This document shows positions 43,540 to 51,550 of a stretch of DNA of 64,000 bases, piece after piece. Made by a program: the position numbers and the translations under genes. Each line of letters begins with the position of its first letter. Within the stretch, counting starts at the first letter, position 1. The notes beneath the pieces were generated by a model. It saw nothing but the letters and a program-made list of their open reading frames with translations, had not been told where the DNA came from and searched no databases. This DNA comes from Dactylosporangium vinaceum (GTDB lineage Bacteria > Actinomycetota > Actinomycetes > Mycobacteriales > Micromonosporaceae), in the NCBI RefSeq assembly GCF_019904175.1, contig NZ_CP061913.1:9610001-9674000 (forward strand), given 5' to 3'.

Positions 43540-46131
43540 CTACTGGCGGCCGGGCTCCGAGCGGCGCAGGGCCAGGCGGGCCAGGGCGACCAGGACGACG
43601 ATCTGCAGGACCAGGATCAGCACCGAGCGCCACCAGGCGCCGGTCGTGTGCTGCCACAGGTCGTCCTTGAACGGGATCATCCTCGTCAGGTCGACGCTCG
43701 AGCCGCCGGCCGCCATGCCCCAGCGGGTCGGGAAGAACCAGGAGATCGTGCTCAGGACCTTCTCGCCGCCCAGCTCGAACAGTCCGCCGGACAGCACCAG
43801 CTGGGCCATCACGGCGACGACCAGGACCGGCGTGGTCTGCTCGGTGGTCTTGACCAGGGCGCTGACCATCAGGCCGAACGCCATCGAGGCCAGGGCGACG
43901 AGCGCGACCGGGATGGTGATCTCGACGAGCCAGTGCTCCTTGAAGATCAGCGGGTCCTTCGGCGGGTTCTTGCCGAGCAGGGCCAGCCAGGAGAACAGGG
44001 ACGTCTGCACGATGATGATCAGGGAGAAGACGACGACCTTCGACGCCAGGTAGGCCCCCGCGGACAGGCCGACCGCCCGCTCGCGCTTGTAGATGGTCGA
44101 CTCGTTGACCAGCTCGCGGATGGCGGCCGCGGTGCCCAGGAACGCGGCGCCCACCGCCAGCACGACGAGCAGGCGCTGGGCCTCCAGGCTGTAGCGGGTC
44201 AGACCCGGGGCCAGGCCGTTTTCCCCGGGGACGGTCCGGGTCAGCAGGGCCAGCGCGAGGGGCAGGCCGACCATGAAGATGCTGAGGCCGCGGTCGGCGC
44301 CGATCACCCACAGCATCCGGGCGCAGAGCGTCAGGAACTGCCGGACCGGGGCGGCCGGGTGCACGACCCGGCTGCGCAGGGACGCCCCGCCCAGCGTGAC
44401 CCGGGCCCGGCCGACCACCTTGGCCGATCCCGCCGGCGCCCCGCCCGGCCGGCCGGCGGCCGGTGACGGAGCCGACGAGGTGGCCGGCGAGGTGGCCGAT
44501 GGCGTGTCGGGTGACGCGGCCGGGCCGGGGCGCGCGGGCATCGGCTGCTCGGCCGTCGCCTCGCCGGGCCCGGCCGGGACCGCGGCGGTGGTCGGGACGG
44601 CCTGGGTCGGCACGGCCCGGGCCGGGACCGTGACGCTCTCGACCACCTCGGGCTTCGGCGGGGGCGCCTCGGCGATCTGGTCGGTGACGTAGCGGGTGTA
44701 CTCGGGCGATGAGCGGTATCGGCGGACCCAGTGCGCGGCGTTGTTCGTGACCTCGCGGAACACCTCGGCGTAGTCCTCGGCTCCGAAGAACTGCAGGAGC
44801 TCACCCGGCGGCCCGAAGTAGCCCATCCGGCCACCGACGGTGAGCACGAGCACCCGGTCGGCCAGGTCGAGGTGCATGACGTTGTGCGTGACCACGGCGA
44901 CCGTGCGGCCCTTGTCGGCCAGCTCCCGCAGCTCCTCCATGACCTCCTTGTCCAGGGCCGGGTCGAGGCCGGACGTGGGCTCGTCGAGGAACAGCAGGCT
45001 GGGCTCGGTGAGCAGCTCCAGGGCGACCGAGACGCGCTTGCGCTGGCCGCCGGAGAGGCTGTCGATGCGCTGCTTGGCGCGCTCGGTGAGGTTGAGGGTC
45101 TCGAGGACCTCGGCCACGCGGGCGCTGCGCTCCTTGCGGGGCACGTCGTCGGCGAAGCGCAGCGCGGCCGCGAAGCGCAGGGCCCGGCGGACCGTGAGCT
45201 GGCGGTGCAGGACGTCGTCCTGCGGGACCATGCCGATGCGGTAGCGCAGCTCGGCGTAGTCGGCGTAGAGGTCGCGGCCGTCGTAGCGGACCTGGCCCTG
45301 GGTCGCGGGGCGCAGCCCGGCCACGGCCTTGACGAGCGTGGACTTGCCGCAGCCGGAGGGGCCGATGATGGCCAGCACACTGCCCTCGGCCAGCGCGAAG
45401 CTGACGTCGTCGAGCAGGACCGCGTCCTTGATCCGGACGGTGAGGTCGTCGGCGATCAGCGAGGACGGGCCGGCGTCCTCGAACTCGTGGAGCCGGGCCC
45501 CGTCGAAGATGAACTCGTGCCGGCCGATGGAGATCATGTCGCCGGGGTTCATGTCCTGGCGCGGGGTGATCTGCTTGCCGTTGTGGAACGTGCCGTTGCG
45601 GCTGCCCAGGTCGACGACCTCGAAGCCGCCGGTCGCGGTGTGGCGCAGCTCGGCGTGGTTGCGTGACGCGCGCAGGTCGGTCAGGACGATGTCGTTGTCG
45701 GCGCCGCGGCCCAGGCGGATGCGGCCGGCGCCGAACTCGTGCTGCGTGGCCTCGCGCTGCTGCGGCGGGGCGGCCTGGACGGGGAGCTGCTCGGTGATCG
45801 TCACCACCTTGAACGAGACCGCCGGGCCGTCGGCCGAGCCGAGGTGGACCTCTCCTCCGTCGGTCGCGGCGACGAAGGCCGCCTTCTCGCCGCCGGAGTA
45901 GACGCCGTTGCGGCTGCCGAGGTCGCGCAGGAACCAGCCGTCGTCGTTCCAGATGACCTCGGCGTGCCGCCGGGAGATCAGGGTGCCCTCGACCACCAGG
46001 TCGTTGGCGGCGTCGCGGCCGATGGTCACGGTGTCGTCGGGACGCACCGTCGCCTTCTTGTCGCCGCTGGTGACCTCCAGGACCTGGAGCTCCCGGGTCA
46101 CCGTCTGCTGATCGATGCTCGCCACGGCCAC
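43540..46131 (-). CDS. FHA-FHA-ABC-permease fusion (Rv1747-like transporter)
   Basis: An 863-residue one-piece ABC half-transporter. FHA domain 1 at about residues 15-100 (VTIGRDAANDLVV, ISRRHAEV, LRDLGSRNGVY), FHA domain 2 at about 125-205 (IRLGRGADNDIVL, ASRNHAEL, VDLGSRNGTF), ATPase at about 215-440 (GPSGCGKST, LSGGQRKRVS, LFLDEPTSGLD), a Pro/Ala linker, then ABCG-type permease with about six TM segments. FHA domains bind phosphothreonine, so control by a Ser/Thr kinase is expected, as for M. tuberculosis Rv1747 and PknF. Starts at GTG 46131 or GTG 46125. Divergent from the second S8 protease. Confidence 0.9.
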   Translation of the reverse strand: MAVASIDQQTVTRELQVLEVTSGDKKATVRPDDTVTIGRDAANDLVVEGTLISRRHAEVIWNDDGWFLRDLGSRNGVYSGGEKAAFVAATDGGEVHLGSADGPAVSFKVVTITEQLPVQAAPPQQREATQHEFGAGRIRLGRGADNDIVLTDLRASRNHAELRHTATGGFEVVDLGSRNGTFHNGKQITPRQDMNPGDMISIGRHEFIFDGARLHEFEDAGPSSLIADDLTVRIKDAVLLDDVSFALAEGSVLAIIGPSGCGKSTLVKAVAGLRPATQGQVRYDGRDLYADYAELRYRIGMVPQDDVLHRQLTVRRALRFAAALRFADDVPRKERSARVAEVLETLNLTERAKQRIDSLSGGQRKRVSVALELLTEPSLLFLDEPTSGLDPALDKEVMEELRELADKGRTVAVVTHNVMHLDLADRVLVLTVGGRMGYFGPPGELLQFFGAEDYAEVFREVTNNAAHWVRRYRSSPEYTRYVTDQIAEAPPPKPEVVESVTVPARAVPTQAVPTTAAVPAGPGEATAEQPMPARPGPAASPDTPSATSPATSSAPSPAAGRPGGAPAGSAKVVGRARVTLGGASLRSRVVHPAAPVRQFLTLCARMLWVIGADRGLSIFMVGLPLALALLTRTVPGENGLAPGLTRYSLEAQRLLVVLAVGAAFLGTAAAIRELVNESTIYKRERAVGLSAGAYLASKVVVFSLIIIVQTSLFSWLALLGKNPPKDPLIFKEHWLVEITIPVALVALASMAFGLMVSALVKTTEQTTPVLVVAVMAQLVLSGGLFELGGEKVLSTISWFFPTRWGMAAGGSSVDLTRMIPFKDDLWQHTTGAWWRSVLILVLQIVVLVALARLALRRSEPGRQ

Positions 46132-46227
46132 ATCATGCCGTGGGAGGACGGCAGAAAACATCCGGGGCCATGTATCAGGAGGCCGACCGGCGCCCTCATG
46201 TTCGGCGAGACCGGAGATGGAGGACCG

Positions 46228-47373
46228 ATGGCCCAGGACGAGTGGCGCACACGGCGCGCCCGGCGACTCGCCGGCCTGCCGTGGGTCCGCCGCGAGGACC
46301 GGGCCGACGGCACACCCGTGCGGTTCGTCGCCGACGAGCTGGTGGTGCTCGACGAGCACTTCGCCACCGCCCGCCAGGCGTTCGCCGAGCAGGGGTTGGC
46401 CGCTCGGGACATCGTCGAGGAGGGGGATGTCCCGGCCGGCTTCCGGCGGGTCCGGGTCGAGGGTCTCGATGTCGCGCGGGCCGCGCGGCGGGTGCGGGTG
46501 CAGGCGGAGGCGGCCGGAGACACCCGTGTCGCCGCGGCGCCGAACCACGTGTTCGTCTCGACGCCGCTCGCGCACGCCGGGGCTTACGGACGGCCGCGGC
46601 CGGCGGCGCCCGGACGGCTGCCGGCGCCGGACGGGGACGGCGGGGTGGCGGTGCTGGTGCTCGACACGGGGGTCTGGGCCGACAGTCCGCTGCCGAAGGA
46701 AAGGTACATCACCGCGGACTACGAGCCCGGCGGTGCGGACGACGACGGGGACGGCGCGGGTCACGCCAACTTCGTCGCGGGGGTGATGCTGGGCCGGTCC
46801 CGGCGGGTGCAGCCGAGAGTGGTGCGAATCGTCGACACGTTCGGGGTGTGCCGGGAGAGCGACCTGGTCGCGGCGCTCCGGCAGGCGGGCGACGACCCGA
46901 TCATCAACCTCTCGCTGGGGGGATACTCGCTTGACGACCGGCCTCCGGTCCTGCTCACGGCGGCGCTGGGGGGCCTGCTGACGAGTGGTGACCGGGTGGT
47001 CGTGGCGGCGGCCGGGAACGACGGCCAGCACGACCGGCCCTTCTGGCCGGCCGCGTACGCCGGGACGAGCGCGCCGTGGCGGCGGCGCGTCGTCGCGGTC
47101 GCCGCCCACGACGGCCGGCGCATATGCAACTGGAGCAACACCGGGCCGTGGATCACGCTGGCCGCCCCGGGTGCGGACGTGCTGAGCACGTACGTGCACC
47201 ACGAGGGCTTCCCGGACGGCTGGGCCCGATGGAGCGGCACCTCGTTCGCGGCGCCCTTCGTGGCCGCGGCGATCGCCGACGCGCTGCCCGCGGCGGGCTC
47301 CGCCGCGCTGGCGGCCCAGACGGTGGTGGCCGGGGCGCAGCGCCGCTACGGCCGCTACGCCGGGGTGGCGTGA
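46228..47373 (+). CDS. cytoplasmic subtilisin-like (S8) serine protease, second copy
   Basis: A 381-residue S8 peptidase with Asp146 (LVLDTG), His179 (GAGHANFVAG), Asn264 and Ser339 (WSGTSFAAP). No signal peptide. The N-terminal 110 residues match the protease at 7470 (LPWVRRED, VRFVADELVV, PNHVFVSTPLAHAGAYG), as does DRPFWPAA, so the two are paralogues about 38 kb apart. ATG 46228 is preceded by GGAGATGGAGGA. A sigma factor and a small partner follow on the same strand after a stem-loop. No CHAT gene is adjacent, unlike the first copy. Confidence 0.9.
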   Translation: MAQDEWRTRRARRLAGLPWVRREDRADGTPVRFVADELVVLDEHFATARQAFAEQGLAARDIVEEGDVPAGFRRVRVEGLDVARAARRVRVQAEAAGDTRVAAAPNHVFVSTPLAHAGAYGRPRPAAPGRLPAPDGDGGVAVLVLDTGVWADSPLPKERYITADYEPGGADDDGDGAGHANFVAGVMLGRSRRVQPRVVRIVDTFGVCRESDLVAALRQAGDDPIINLSLGGYSLDDRPPVLLTAALGGLLTSGDRVVVAAAGNDGQHDRPFWPAAYAGTSAPWRRRVVAVAAHDGRRICNWSNTGPWITLAAPGADVLSTYVHHEGFPDGWARWSGTSFAAPFVAAAIADALPAAGSAALAAQTVVAGAQRRYGRYAGVA

Positions 47374-47404
47374 CCTCATGCATCACACCAGGGGGAGGGG
47401 GGTG

Positions 47405-47437
47405 ACGGGGTGCGGCTCGCTGGTCGCCGCACCCCGT
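47405..47437 (+). terminator. stem-loop after the second S8 protease
   Basis: A perfect 12-bp stem, ACGGGGTGCGGC (47405-47416) with GCCGCACCCCGT (47426-47437), and a 9-nt loop, lies between the protease and sigma-factor genes. It implies at least partial transcriptional separation. Confidence 0.75.
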
Positions 47438-47470
47438 CGTCCGGTGGCCGCGATGCTACCCTTCGGAGCC

Positions 47471-48064
47471 ATGGCCGACCCCGAAAGCCCCGGTGAGCAC
47501 GAGAATGCCGCACTTCTGCGGGCGGCCGCGGCCGGTGACCAGCAGGCGTGGGAGTCCATTGTGGACCGCTACGCCAACCTCGTGTGGTCGGTGGCCCGCA
47601 GCTTCCAGCTCGGCCAGTCCGACGCCGCCGATGTGAGCCAGGCCACGTGGCTGCGCCTGGTGGAGCACGTCGATGCGGTGCGCGACGCCGACAAGCTCGG
47701 CTCCTGGCTGGCCACGACGGCCCGCCGGGAGGCGATAGCGCTGCTGCGCAAGAGCGGCCGGGACGTGCCGGCCGGCTCGGCCGGCGACTTCGTGGAGACC
47801 CTCGGCGGGGCCCCGGCCGGGGTCGAGCCGACCACCGACGAGCTGGACGCCGGCGTCCTGCGCGACGAGCGCGACGCACTGCTGTGGCACGAGTTCCGCA
47901 CGCTGTCCAGCCAGTGCCAGCAGCTGCTGCGCGTGCTCATCGCCGATCCCCCGCCGAGCTACGCCGAGGTCTCGGCCGCGCTCGACGTGCCGATCGGCAG
48001 TATCGGTCCGACCCGCAAGCGCTGCCTGGGCACGCTGCGCCGACGATTGGCGACTTCGATATGA
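47471..48064 (+). CDS. sigma-70 family (ECF-like) RNA polymerase sigma factor
   Basis: A 197-residue sigma factor. Region 2 at about residues 22-90 (WESIVDRYANLVWSVARSF, DAADVSQATWLRLVEHVD) and region 4 at about 135-190 (LSSQCQQLLRVLIADPPPSYAEVSAALDVPIGSIGPTRKRCLGTLRRRL). No anti-sigma gene is obvious. The following small gene may be the partner. In my memory of actinobacterial genomes such sigma factors sit with S8 and CHAT genes, which suggests they switch on the protease module. Confidence 0.88.
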   Translation: MADPESPGEHENAALLRAAAAGDQQAWESIVDRYANLVWSVARSFQLGQSDAADVSQATWLRLVEHVDAVRDADKLGSWLATTARREAIALLRKSGRDVPAGSAGDFVETLGGAPAGVEPTTDELDAGVLRDERDALLWHEFRTLSSQCQQLLRVLIADPPPSYAEVSAALDVPIGSIGPTRKRCLGTLRRRLATSI

Positions 48065-48092
48065 CCCACCGCGGCTGGGCAGGGCCGACCCG

Positions 48093-48554
48093 ATGATCGG
48101 GGAGGAAGAGGTGCTGAGCTCTTTGCGTGACATCGCCGGCCGGCGGGACCCGGTGCCACCGAACGTCCTGGCGGCCGCGCGGGCGAGCCTCGCGTGGCGC
48201 GACCCGGACGCGGCGCTGGCCGAGCTGACCCGCGACTCGCTCGACCGGCTCATCGCCGTGCGGGGCGGCATCCGCGGCGGCACTCCCCGAGTGCTGACGT
48301 TCTTCAGCGGTGCGCTCACGATCGACGTCCAGGTCACGGCCCACTCCGGCGCCGTCGACGTGGTCGGCGAGCTGGCGCCGGTGATCCCGGCCAAGGTCGT
48401 CGTGGAGTCGCCGGCCGGGTCGCACGAGACCACCGCCGACGCCGAGGGCCGGTTTCGCTTCGACGGGGTCGCGGCCGGGCCGGTGCGGCTGCGCTGCGAA
48501 CCCGAGGTCGAGGGGGCATTCGTGCCGGTCCGCACAGAATGGGTGCAATTGTAG
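48093..48554 (+). CDS. small carboxypeptidase-regulatory-like protein linked to the sigma factor
   Basis: A 153-residue soluble protein. A helical N-terminus (about 55 residues) is followed by a beta-sandwich like carboxypeptidase regulatory domains (AKVVVESPAGSHETTADAEGRFRFDGVAAGPVRLRC). Starts 28 bp after the sigma factor. GTG at 48111, which has a GGGGAGGAAG ribosome-binding site, is an attractive alternative start to ATG 48093. The arrangement suggests a regulator of the sigma factor or an accessory of the S8/CHAT module, but no function is known. Confidence 0.7.
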   Translation: MIGEEEVLSSLRDIAGRRDPVPPNVLAAARASLAWRDPDAALAELTRDSLDRLIAVRGGIRGGTPRVLTFFSGALTIDVQVTAHSGAVDVVGELAPVIPAKVVVESPAGSHETTADAEGRFRFDGVAAGPVRLRCEPEVEGAFVPVRTEWVQL

Positions 48555-48629
48555 AAAGTCTCGCAAAAGCCCGGCATTTCGGGGGTACCGTCGCGACAAA
48601 GCCGCCGCGACGTTGCGAGGAGCCGGACG

Positions 48630-49037
48630 ATGCCCATCGACCACGTGCAGATCGTTTCCATCCCCGTGACCGACCAGGACCGGGCCCGCGACTTCTACAT
48701 CAACGCGCTCGGCTGGGAGCTGATCAGCGACAACGACGAGGGCGACCGCCGCTGGGTCGAGGTCGCACCGAAGCACGGCCAGACGTCGTTCACGCTCGTC
48801 ACCTGGTTCGACTCGATGCCCGCCGGCTCGCTCGAGGGCATCGTGATGGACACCGACGACATCGAGAAGACCTACGAGGAGCTTTCCGAGCGCGGGATCG
48901 TGTTCGAGACGCCGATCGAGGAGGGCCCGTTCTCCCGGGTCACCAGCTTCCGCGACCCCGACGGCAACTGCTTCGTGCTGCACCAGCTCTACCAGCCGCG
49001 GACCCGGCCGGTACACTTCGCCCCGGCGAGGTCGTAG
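48630..49037 (+). CDS. VOC/glyoxalase superfamily protein
   Basis: A 135-residue vicinal-oxygen-chelate protein with paired beta-alpha-beta modules (VQIVSIPVTDQDRARDFYIN, GWELISD, FRDPDGNCFVLHQLY). The metal residues (His5, Glu, His, and Gln/Glu near the end) are only partly recognisable, so it may be a dioxygenase-like, resistance or binding protein. Its stop codon (49035-49037) lies inside the tRNA-like element that follows. Confidence 0.85.
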   Translation: MPIDHVQIVSIPVTDQDRARDFYINALGWELISDNDEGDRRWVEVAPKHGQTSFTLVTWFDSMPAGSLEGIVMDTDDIEKTYEELSERGIVFETPIEEGPFSRVTSFRDPDGNCFVLHQLYQPRTRPVHFAPARS

Positions 49038-49099
49038 CGCAGAGGTCGTCGCGCCGGCGCAGCGGGCTGGAGGACGCCGGTTCGATTCCGGCCGGCCTT
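49028..49099 (+). tRNA. degenerate tRNA-like element (probable tRNA pseudogene)
   Basis: A 72-nt cloverleaf-like copy of the neighbouring tRNA. The acceptor GAGGTCG (49028-49034) pairs with CGGCCTT (49093-49099) allowing two G-U pairs. The D-arm (TAGCGC...GCGC) and T-arm (GCCGG-TTCGATT-CCGGC) are identical to the downstream tRNA. The anticodon arm differs and is two bases short: CGGC (49055-49058), loop GCAGCGG, GCTG (49066-49069). Covariation in the acceptor suggests constraint or an independent origin, yet the missing normal anticodon arm argues against a working tRNA. It overlaps the VOC gene's last three codons and stop. Confidence 0.45.
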
Positions 49100-49107
49100 G
49101 CCACGCG

Positions 49108-49184
49108 TGGGCCGTAGCGCAGAGGTCGTCGCGCGCCGACTCATAATCGGTGAGGACGCCGGTTCGATTCCGGCCGGCCCACCC
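49108..49184 (+). tRNA. tRNA with CAT anticodon (Ile2 or Met)
   Basis: Acceptor TGGGCCG (49108-49114) pairs with CGGCCCA (49175-49181); T8/A9; D-arm GCGC...GCGC; anticodon stem GCCGA/TCGGT with loop CTCATAA, anticodon CAT at 49142-49144; T-arm GCCGG-TTCGATT-CCGGC. The GACTCATAATC loop context is typical of tRNA-Ile2 (lysidine-modified CAT), but elongator Met cannot be excluded by eye. Oddities are a T-A first acceptor pair by strict numbering and no spare base between D- and anticodon stems. CCA is not encoded. Confidence 0.75.
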
Positions 49185-49232
49185 GCCCCACGGCGCGGCG
49201 GTCGCGGCTCGCGGCGCGGTTACCATACTGCC

Positions 49233-50438
49233 GTGCCGCCGGACCCCAACGACGTCGAGGCCTGCCTACGCGTGCTGGCCGCGATCGACGACGCCGACGA
49301 GCGGGTCGTGGCCGCGGTCGACCGGGCGTACAAGGCCCGGAAGAAGGTGCGCAAGGCCGAGCGGCGGGCGGCGGCGAGCGAGCACGACCGGCGGGTGCTC
49401 GACGGTCCCGGCGACACACCGCTGATCCGCGCCCGGCGCTGCTACGTGTGCAAGTCGCCCTATCGCGAGGTACCGGCCGGCTATCCCCGGATGTGCGCCG
49501 CCTGCGCCGGCGACAACACCGTCAGGCGGCATGCGCGCTGTGACCTGACCGGGCGGCGGGCGCTCGTCACCGGCGGGCGGATCAAGATCGGGTTCGAGAC
49601 GGCGCTCAAGCTCCTGCGCGACGGCGCCGACGTCGTCGTCAGCACCCGGTTTCCCGGTGACGCCGCCCGGCGCTACGACGCGCTCCCCGATGCCGGCCAG
49701 TGGCGCCACCGCCTGCGCATCCACGGTGTCGACTTCCTCGACCCGGCCGGGGCCGTCGGGCTGGCCGACGCCGTCGCGGCCGGCGGGCACCTCGACATCC
49801 TGGTCAACAACGCGGCCCAGACCATCCAGCGGCCCGCCTCCTACTACCGGGAGCTGGCCGCCGCCGAAGGGCGCCCCGAGCTGCCCGCCTCCCCCGCCGA
49901 CCTGTTCTTCCCGCCCGGCGCCCTCGACGAGACAGGCGAGCCCCTCGACCTGCGCCCGGTCAACAGCTGGACGCTGAAGGTGCACCAGGTCACGCCGCGG
50001 GAGTGGCTGGAGGTGCAGGTCATCAACGCGTTCGTACCGTTCCTGCTGACCGCGCGGCTGCGCGAGGCACTCCGGGCGTCGCCGTTCCCGGACCGGTACA
50101 TCGTGAACGTCTCGGCCATGGAAGGCAGCTTCAGCCGGGCCAACAAGACAGCCGACCACCCCCACACCAACATGGCCAAGGCCGGCCTGAACATGCTGAC
50201 CCGCACGATCGCCGGCGACTACGCGGCCGACGGCATCCACGTCACGAGCGTCGACACCGGCTGGGTCACCGACGAGCGGCCGCACGCGACCCGGGAGGCG
50301 CTGCACGGCAAGGGCTTCCGGGTGCCGCTGGACGTGGTCGACGGGGCCGCGCGCGTCTACGACCCGATCGTGCGGGGCGTGCACGGGGATCGGGTGCACG
50401 GCGTCTTCCTCAAGGACTATCGGGTGGTGCAGTGGTAG
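49233..50438 (+). CDS. SDR-fold protein with N-terminal zinc ribbon, catalytic Tyr missing
   Basis: A 401-residue protein starting at GTG. A helical, charged N-terminus (about 65 residues) precedes a CxxC...CxxC ribbon (Cys70, Cys73, Cys88, Cys91). A Rossmann SDR domain follows: ALVTGGRIKIG, DILVNNAAQT and catalytic-region VNVSAMEG (Ser294). At the YxxxK position the sequence is TNMAK, so Lys316 is kept but Tyr is Thr312. It may bind NAD(P) without acting as a dehydrogenase. It is first in a five-gene operon overlapping the LRR gene by 7 bp. A sensor or scaffold role is speculative. Confidence 0.8.
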   Translation: MPPDPNDVEACLRVLAAIDDADERVVAAVDRAYKARKKVRKAERRAAASEHDRRVLDGPGDTPLIRARRCYVCKSPYREVPAGYPRMCAACAGDNTVRRHARCDLTGRRALVTGGRIKIGFETALKLLRDGADVVVSTRFPGDAARRYDALPDAGQWRHRLRIHGVDFLDPAGAVGLADAVAAGGHLDILVNNAAQTIQRPASYYRELAAAEGRPELPASPADLFFPPGALDETGEPLDLRPVNSWTLKVHQVTPREWLEVQVINAFVPFLLTARLREALRASPFPDRYIVNVSAMEGSFSRANKTADHPHTNMAKAGLNMLTRTIAGDYAADGIHVTSVDTGWVTDERPHATREALHGKGFRVPLDVVDGAARVYDPIVRGVHGDRVHGVFLKDYRVVQW

Positions 50439-51550
50439 AGCTCGAGATCTCCTGTCCCGTGCTGGCGGCTCCCGCGGTACCGCCGGCGGACCCTGCGCTC
50501 CTGCAGCCGCTCCTCGATCGGCTCGCCGATCCCGTCGCAGTGGCCGCCACCGAGCGCTTCCCGCTCGGCACCCTGCAGCCCGACGGGCGGCTCGACCTGT
50601 GCAAACAGGGCCTCGGGGCGGACGGGGTGCGCCGGGTGCTGGACCGGGTCGCGGGCACCGGGCACGCCACCCACCTGCTGCTGGGCACCAACGGTCTCGG
50701 GGCGCCCGGCACCGCCGCCCTGGCCGCGTCGCTGGCGCCCGGGCACGGCGTCGAGACGCTGTACCTGGGCTGCAACGCGATCGACGCGGACGGCGCGGCG
50801 CCCCTGTTCGAGCGGCTCGCGGCCGACGACACCGTGACCGCGCTGTGGCTCAAACGCAACCCGCTCGGCGACGCCGGGGCGGCGCGGCTGGCCGCGATGC
50901 TGCGCACCAACACCGCCATCACCACCCTCGACCTGGTCAACACCGGCCTCACGGAGACCGGGCTGGCGCTGCTCGTCGATGCGCTGTGCGCGCGGGAGCG
51001 GCCCGTCGCCCGGGTCTTCCTCGGCGGCAACGGCCTCGGCCCGTCCGCGGCCCCGCTGCTCGCCCGGCTCCTGGCCGAGGGCGGCCCGAGCGGCCTGTTC
51101 CTGGCGGCCAACCGGCTCGGCGACGACGGTGCGCGGGAGGTGCTCGGCGCGGTCTCCCGCGGCGGCACCACCCTGGGCCTGGGCGGCAACGGCCTGACCG
51201 ACGTCGCCCCGGTCGCCGCGCAACTGTCCAAGCTGGACAGTCTGGACCTGAGCCGGCCGCAGTCGCTGCGGGTCCTGGGGGCCGTCGACAACGCGGTCGG
51301 CGACGCCGGTGCCGGGCTGCTCGCCGACGCCCTGCCGGACAGCCCCCTGCGCCGCCTCGACCTGCGCCACACCGGTGTGCGCGGCCGCGGGGCCAAGCGC
51401 CTGCTCGCCGCCGTCGAGACCGGCCGCACCGCGCTGCGCCGGCTCACGCTGGGGCCGGACGTGCCGCGGCGGATCAAGCGGGCGCTGGCCGAGCGGTTAC
51501 CCGGTGGCGAGCCGCCCCTGGCCGGTGAGATCGTGAGCGTATATCGATGA
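50432..51550 (+). CDS. leucine-rich-repeat protein (ribonuclease-inhibitor type)
   Basis: A 372-residue protein with eight to nine LRRs of 27-30 residues from about residue 75: LLLGTNGLGAPGTAALAASL, LYLGCNAIDADGAAPLFERL, LWLKRNPLGDAGAARLAAML, LDLVNTGLTETGLALLVDAL and so on, RNI-like as in NLR proteins. No ATPase or TM is fused. It starts at GTG 50432, inside the end of the SDR gene, and its stop overlaps the ankyrin gene start (ATGA). Probably a protein-binding or recognition subunit within the operon's system. Confidence 0.88.
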   Translation: MVELEISCPVLAAPAVPPADPALLQPLLDRLADPVAVAATERFPLGTLQPDGRLDLCKQGLGADGVRRVLDRVAGTGHATHLLLGTNGLGAPGTAALAASLAPGHGVETLYLGCNAIDADGAAPLFERLAADDTVTALWLKRNPLGDAGAARLAAMLRTNTAITTLDLVNTGLTETGLALLVDALCARERPVARVFLGGNGLGPSAAPLLARLLAEGGPSGLFLAANRLGDDGAREVLGAVSRGGTTLGLGGNGLTDVAPVAAQLSKLDSLDLSRPQSLRVLGAVDNAVGDAGAGLLADALPDSPLRRLDLRHTGVRGRGAKRLLAAVETGRTALRRLTLGPDVPRRIKRALAERLPGGEPPLAGEIVSVYR

